From contig NC_035164.2 in the NCBI RefSeq assembly GCF_001659605.2, forward strand, positions 2,009,001 through 2,073,000: a DNA stretch of 64,000 bases. Direction: 5' to 3'. Both the position numbers and the translations under genes were made by a program. The notes beneath the pieces are model-generated. The model had not been told where the DNA came from. It saw only the letters and a program-made list of their open reading frames with translations, and did not search any database. This document shows positions 59,142-64,000 of the stretch, piece by piece (the first letter of the stretch is position 1; every line of letters begins with the position of its first letter). This DNA is from Manihot esculenta (Eukaryota; Streptophyta; Magnoliopsida; Malpighiales; Euphorbiaceae).

Positions 59142-60757
59142 GTTTTCTATCTACTCAAACACTTTTCCTTTGCCAGAATACATGACATTTGTAGCTTTTG
59201 GTTAAAGACCGGCAATTAGTTACTGGGTAGAAGAGTAGCAGCTGTTAAAAATTTTGCTTTCTTGTAATATGGAATTTAGTGTTTCACTGTTCACGCTCAT
59301 GTCTCTTTTAATTTTCTCTCTCTTTTTTTTAAATGTTTGGAAAGGTAGGAAATAAAAATGAAGAAAATAAGTTTATTTTTCTTTCTTTGAGAAAGATTGA
59401 ATGGAGAGGAAGTTAATAAAAATACTAATTTGCCCTTGATGTATAAATTATATTTTACTATGACTTGAAAAAATTTATAAATAATAATATTGACCAAAAC
59501 TGTTAAATTATAATAAATTTCAGTATCTATGAGGGAGAAAAATTGGTTAGCTTATGCAAATATGATAGATATAAATGGAAATAAAGGTAGTAATGTTCAT
59601 AATTTCTCAAGTAATGGTGCACTTTTCTTCTCTATTAAGTTATTTTCATCTCAAATCCGAAATAGAGCAAATTTTCTTCTCTTATATTTTCTCTCTTCAA
59701 TCTAAATAAAGAAAAATGTATTTTCAAGTTCATCTATCCTGGTTTCTTTTCATTTTCTCCTTTTCCCTCTACGCAAATAGAGACTTAAGGATCATATACA
59801 AGGGCAAGGAAAAACGATTAGTGCGTTTGAATGAGAAGAAAGAAAAATAGAAGGCCAATTAGGCAGAAAAATAAAGTTTTATTAGTTTATGTAAATATAT
59901 TGAGGAAAATATTAGAAGAAAAGTTATTTTCATGGATTAAATAACAATTTTAATTATATTTAATAAAGCACAAGAAGTATAAAGATATGTTTGTGATTTT
60001 TAAAAAATTTCCTCCCACGCACTTTCCTCGAGAAAATTTGACTCAACTATATATCTTAAATTTTCTTTCAATATCTTCTCTCCTCCCTCTTTTCTTTTTA
60101 CCCAAACAAAAATTGAATGGAAACTAAAGTTATTTTCTTCTTAAATTTTCTCTGCTTCCTTAGTTTCCCTTCACCCAAACATGGTATAATCTCATTTTAT
60201 TTGCATTAATTGTAAATATATATATATTAAAAATTAATCTAGGGTTAAGAAACTGTTGTTATCTTAACATAAATAGTTAATTTCATCATCATTTTCTTAA
60301 TGAAACAGAAAAAAAAAAATCAATAATTCATTTAGCATTTTATTGTTTTTGAGAAAAGAAAACTCTCTTGTGAACGCTACCTACTTATGTAATGGCATTA
60401 GGGACATACACAAACACTTCCATAACAAATTTAATAAAAGAGAAATTCATCATTTGAAGCATACATAAAAAAATAATAATAATAAATAATTGTAAACTTT
60501 CTACCTTTCTTCAAAATTACAAAATTACTTTAAATATTCATATTCGAAAAATTCCAATCCAGACCAAAGTATATAAACATCTGGTTAATGAAAAAATATT
60601 AATATATTTATATAAATAAGACCTACCATAATTTTAATATATATATTAATGCATTTGCAATTAATTGATTGAGTGTATACACCCGACTGCAGAGTAGACT
60701 TATCCAATATATATAGGCTTTAGTGTCTGAAATCTTCATGAAGCAATAAACAAGTGA
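59142..60757. other. CDC48 3' flank and AT-rich spacer
   Basis: The first ~200 bases are the probable CDC48 3' UTR (TTGTAATATGGAATTTAGTG near 59265). The rest holds a possible TIR element at 59332-60183 and A/T-rich text. No gene is supported. Confidence 0.5.
59332..60183. mobile_element. Possible TIR element (~850 bp)
   Basis: The left end ATGTTTGGAAAGGTAGGAAA...GAAGAAAATAA and the reverse complement of the right end (ATGTTTGGGTGAAGGGAAAC...AAGAAGAAAATAAC) are similar but imperfect. Internal text repeats similar motifs (GAATGAGAAGAAAGAAAAAT, CCCAAACAAAAATTGAATGG). Purine-rich composition may exaggerate the match. Confidence 0.4.
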
Positions 60758-61051
60758 TCAAGGGTTCTCAATTATCGCTTTATCAGAGCAAGAACCAAAT
60801 GGCTGGCTGTTGACGTATCTGCTAGGAGCCGATGAATGCCTGAACCCTTTTGGCAAGCAACCGTTGGCTGCATTTCCACCAAAAACTGGTTGCTTGTGAG
60901 GCCTCATTTTCACAAAATCTCCACCTTGTGCAATCAAAGGCCTCATGGTGCTTGGAACACTTGGGGGGATCACACGTATACCCTGCACAATAGAAGATAA
61001 CAGCAGGAGACAGTTGAACAGAAGAGAGAAGCTGATTCTTCTTGTGGGCAT
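60758..61051 (-). CDS. Small secreted peptide precursor, IDA-like
   Basis: This is an intact 97-codon frame from the ATG at 61051. Residues 1-24 form a signal peptide (basic PTRR, hydrophobic LLFNCLLLLSSI, then a small-residue region VQG). The C-terminal part contains GCLPKGFRHSSAPSRYVN. Its LPKG followed by a (S/P)SAPSR..N core resembles the extended PIP motif of INFLORESCENCE DEFICIENT IN ABSCISSION (IDA) and IDA-LIKE peptides. Those peptides are cleaved from secreted precursors and sensed by HAESA-type receptor kinases in organ shedding and defence. Unlike classical IDA the motif is not at the extreme C-terminus: about 17 residues follow, including two cysteines nearby (GC.. and GSC), closer to IDL6/7-like members. 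A second proline motif, VIPPSVPS, lies just after the signal peptide. Family assignment is an inference from the short motif. Confidence 0.6.
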   Translation of the reverse strand: MPTRRISFSLLFNCLLLLSSIVQGIRVIPPSVPSTMRPLIAQGGDFVKMRPHKQPVFGGNAANGCLPKGFRHSSAPSRYVNSQPFGSCSDKAIIENP

Positions 61052-61120
61052 CTCTCAGGATTTTAGATTTTGATTGATGATTTCAAAATTCAGGTGATTT
61101 TGGGTAATTTTCTGAAAGGT

Positions 61121-61126
61121 TTTATA
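61121..61126 (-). promoter_or_regulatory. TATA box of the small peptide gene
   Basis: TATAAA on the minus strand (CTCCTATAAAACC) lies 70 bp upstream of the ATG at 61051. This supports a short 5' UTR and a real transcription unit. Confidence 0.6.
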
Positions 61127-61129
61127 GGA

Positions 61130-64000
61130 GATGAGTAATGGAGGTGGTGATGAAAGTGGCCTTAAATAAGCTTGTGAGTTGCTGAAGAAAGCAGATAAGA
61201 CACAGCTCATGGCATTACTTAGAGAGTGTGAGTTGGTTGAGGTGGGTTTCTCTTTCTTCGCTGTGGAGAGTGAAGATGCTCGTGAATTCTTGTTAATTGC
61301 ACCTCCAACTTTCTCCTTTAATTCATCTCCACATCTAACCTAGATTTTTCTTAATTCATTTTCCTATGACTTAATTCTGAAAATATATTTAATTTTAAAT
61401 ATATTAACCGTGAGATCTATAATAATAGCAAACTCTAATGGCATTATGATAAAAAATTTATAAAAATAAAAATATTAGATTTATACTTAAATTATACAAT
61501 ATAATAAAAAATATTAAATTTCATTTTTTAAGTCTAAATTTAATTTTAAATTATTATTAAAAGTCTAAATAATCTCAAATAAGACCAATAAATTAAATAA
61601 ACCGTAACTCATACTTTAAAATCATAATAAATAATAATTTTATTTGACATTTTTTATAATAATTTAATGAATCAAATTTAAATTAAAAATCGAAATTTAG
61701 TATATTTAATCTTAAAGTTAAAATTTAATATATTTAATATTTACTATATAATTTAACAATAAATTTGACATTTTAGCCATTTCTTAAATTCATTAGATTT
61801 GGTGTTTAAATATTTAAAAAATACAAAAAGCTTAATTAGTAAATTTTTAAAAATTTAAAAAATTAACTGTTTTCAAAATTATAGAAATTAAATAATAAAA
61901 TAAATAATGATAAATTAAGAGAAATATTTAAATATTAAATTTTTTAAAACGTCACGATATTTTAATATATTTTTAAAATTGAAAAAGATTTTATATTATA
62001 AGAATTAAATACTAATTTTTCTATAATTTATTTACAACTTCGCATTGAAGCACATGGATCAAACAATTAATTGAATTAAATTATGGTCACCGATCCATAG
62101 GACTTGAAGAGAAAGTGTTTAGGAAAATCTTTAAACCGAATCTAAATAATTTTTCTCAGTTCCAAAATTAAAAGATTATTAATAGAGATTAATGATATGC
62201 TCTCCCAAATATAGAGTAATTTGATTGAAGCTTCTGCTCCACCTTCAGCTCGTGATTCTCATTATTGCTTCCTCCAACTTCATGTAATAAAAGCATTAAC
62301 TAACCAAATTAACAGAACTTTTTTAGAGAAACTAAAAAAAAATTAATAAATTTTAAATCAATGATACTATTCGTCTCTCAAGACTTTTATACTACAAGTT
62401 ATTTTTTCTTGTAAAAATTATTTTTCAAAAAAAATAAATAAATTTAATTCTCTTTTTACCCAGAAAATATAATTAACATAATTAAAATAATAAATATTGG
62501 TTGATCTTTCACTAGATTACTAACTTAAACGACTTAAATTATTAAATTATTTTTAAAACTAATAAATTTTATTTTTAATACATATTAAATATGAGTGTTA
62601 TAGTAAATTAATAAAAAAATTATATTTTGAAAAAAATAAAATAACTTATAATAAATGAAAAATTACAATACAAGTCTCAAAATTTACTCTCCTAAAGTTT
62701 GAGATCCTGACTTAGCCACTGATAGCATACTTCATCTTGAAAACTCAACCACTTGGAAAACCACCCTATAATATTAATTAAATGGTAATTATATTATAGA
62801 AAATAATTATATAATTGATAAAAATAAAAATTAGTAATTAATATTTTTTTTTAATAATTTTAAGATAATAAATTTATATTGCTGCTCAAATACAACCTTA
62901 AAATATAATATCAGTGTTAGGATATCCATTAATTAGAGTAGTTGTGGGTGTTAAAATGGGAAAAATATGTATATAAGGATTCTTGGTTGAGCTTTAGGTT
63001 TCCTAATAATTTATACTTTGATGGGTTGCTCTTAGATTCCTTTGTTTGTTGGAGGTGGTGGATGGAATTATGAGAAGTGGCTTGATTGCATTTATTTTTG
63101 TTCTAGAGGAGGTTTCTGTAATTTACCAATGCATTAATAGTTTTGTTAAACCACTTTTCCAAACTTTTCAACTCATTATAAATCCTTACATTTAGAATTG
63201 AGCATTTTATCAATTCGATTCAATCTGATTCAATTTGATTAATTAAACTTTTTGATAGACTTGTTATTTTTTACATTTTATTTTTAATATTTTAAAATTA
63301 AGTTAAAGTATTTTAATTTTAGTTATCATTTAATCTCCCTATATTATTAAATTACCTTTAATCGATCACTTTAGCTTTTATCGATTTTTTATATGATTAA
63401 AATCAAATCAAAATAATTAAATTTTTAAAAATAAAAATTGAATTGAATTAAAAAATAAAAATTAAATTAAATTTTAAATTAATTCAATTCGATTGATGTT
63501 TTTTTATTTAAACCGAATGCTACTCGCTCCAACTTATATTTATGATTTGGTGTTGCGAATTTGCTTAGGTATTAAAAGTGGATTCTCTTTGAACGACCAA
63601 AACTGTCATGTAAGGGTTTGTCTTTCAATCCCTTTGAGCCTCTGATTGAATAAGTTTAACCAAATCAATTGCTCGGTTGGAAACATTAATTCTAATGTGG
63701 CTGAGCATCAACTTTGTGAACTTCAATCGGTTGAATGATTAGTGAGAATCAGCAACTCTTTGCTATGAAAACATTAGATACCGTTTTTGTCTATGTACGA
63801 AATTATTAATGCTCGCCATTTAATAATATGATATTACCATTTTATATTATAATTTTTTTATTGCCATTTAATGATATGATATCATCGTTCCATATTATAA
63901 ATTCACTCTCCTTTAACCATTTGTCAAGTTAACCTTTTCATCTTGAAATTGTGAAGAACATTAATTGAGTTAAATAAGTTAGACCTGAAATAATACCCAA
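61130..64000. other. AT-rich intergenic DNA
   Basis: No coding frame of note occurs on either strand. The AT-rich repeat at 63190-63525 is the only element I recognise. Text around 63560-63780 is less AT-rich but matches nothing I know. Confidence 0.5.
63190..63525. repeat. Second copy of the ATTCGATTC-type AT-rich repeat
   Basis: It starts TCAATTCGATTCAATCTGATT and ends AATTCAATTCGATTGATG...TTTAAACCGAA. In between, TTTTAAAATTAAGTTAAAGTATTTTAATTTTAGT and TCTCCCTATATTATTAAATTACC correspond to the reverse complement of the copy at 41130-41570. Confidence 0.55.

Overview
The window is plant nuclear DNA. It has spliced genes with GT-AG and GC-AG introns, LTR retrotransposons of the Tekay and Tat lineages, MITE-like elements, tRNA-derived SINE fragments and long AT-rich intergenic DNA. 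The two conserved genes (ABCG3-type half transporter and CDC48) and the UGT86A-like fragments point to a eudicot. A Euphorbiaceae genome (Manihot or Hevea type) is my guess from the overall look and is not proven.

Layout. Bases 1-15,868 are a nest of Ty3/gypsy chromovirus (Tekay/Del-type) sequences, all read on the minus strand. The oldest is a decayed element whose broken LTR and integrase remnant lie at 3,132-3,521, 13,440-13,665, 14,085-14,675 and 14,676-15,868. Into it went a rearranged LTR (1-3,131), a young complete element (3,527-13,434, TSD TTCGG) and a short solo LTR (13,666-14,079, TSD GCAAC). The young element has LTRs of 2,245 and 2,300 bp, a tRNA-iMet-type primer site, a polypurine tract and one gag-pol frame. 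That frame is split by a single TAG, and the integrase has lost a catalytic aspartate.

Bases 15,869-20,950 are an AT-rich array of degenerate ~550 bp units bounded by ~310 bp direct repeats and interrupted by an ~805 bp long-TIR element. A solo LTR of a Tat-type element (21,075-21,571, TSD ATATT) and AT-rich DNA follow.

Bases 23,837-37,580 are a complete 13.7 kb Tat-lineage element (495 bp LTRs, TSD CTTAT). Its pol has four lesions, but the retroviral RNase H, the second (plant Tat-type) RNase H and the integrase remain recognisable. Its 7.1 kb 3' region holds a ~155 bp minisatellite, a long antisense gene that stays open across three exons and two small introns, a second antisense ORF and other short repeats. 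This antisense gene is the most notable system in the window.

Bases 37,586-43,660 are AT-rich. They contain two head-to-head UGT86A-like N-terminal pseudogene fragments forming a large hairpin-capable inverted repeat, a SINE and an 'ATTCGATTCGGTTCGG'-type AT-rich repeat. The genic part follows: an ABCG3-type transporter on the minus strand (43,664-50,249, 11 coding exons, 723 aa), a divergent promoter region, CDC48 on the plus strand (53,973-59,141, 9 exons, 805 aa), and a small secreted IDA-like peptide precursor on the minus strand (60,758-61,051). The last 2.9 kb is AT-rich intergenic DNA with one more dispersed repeat.
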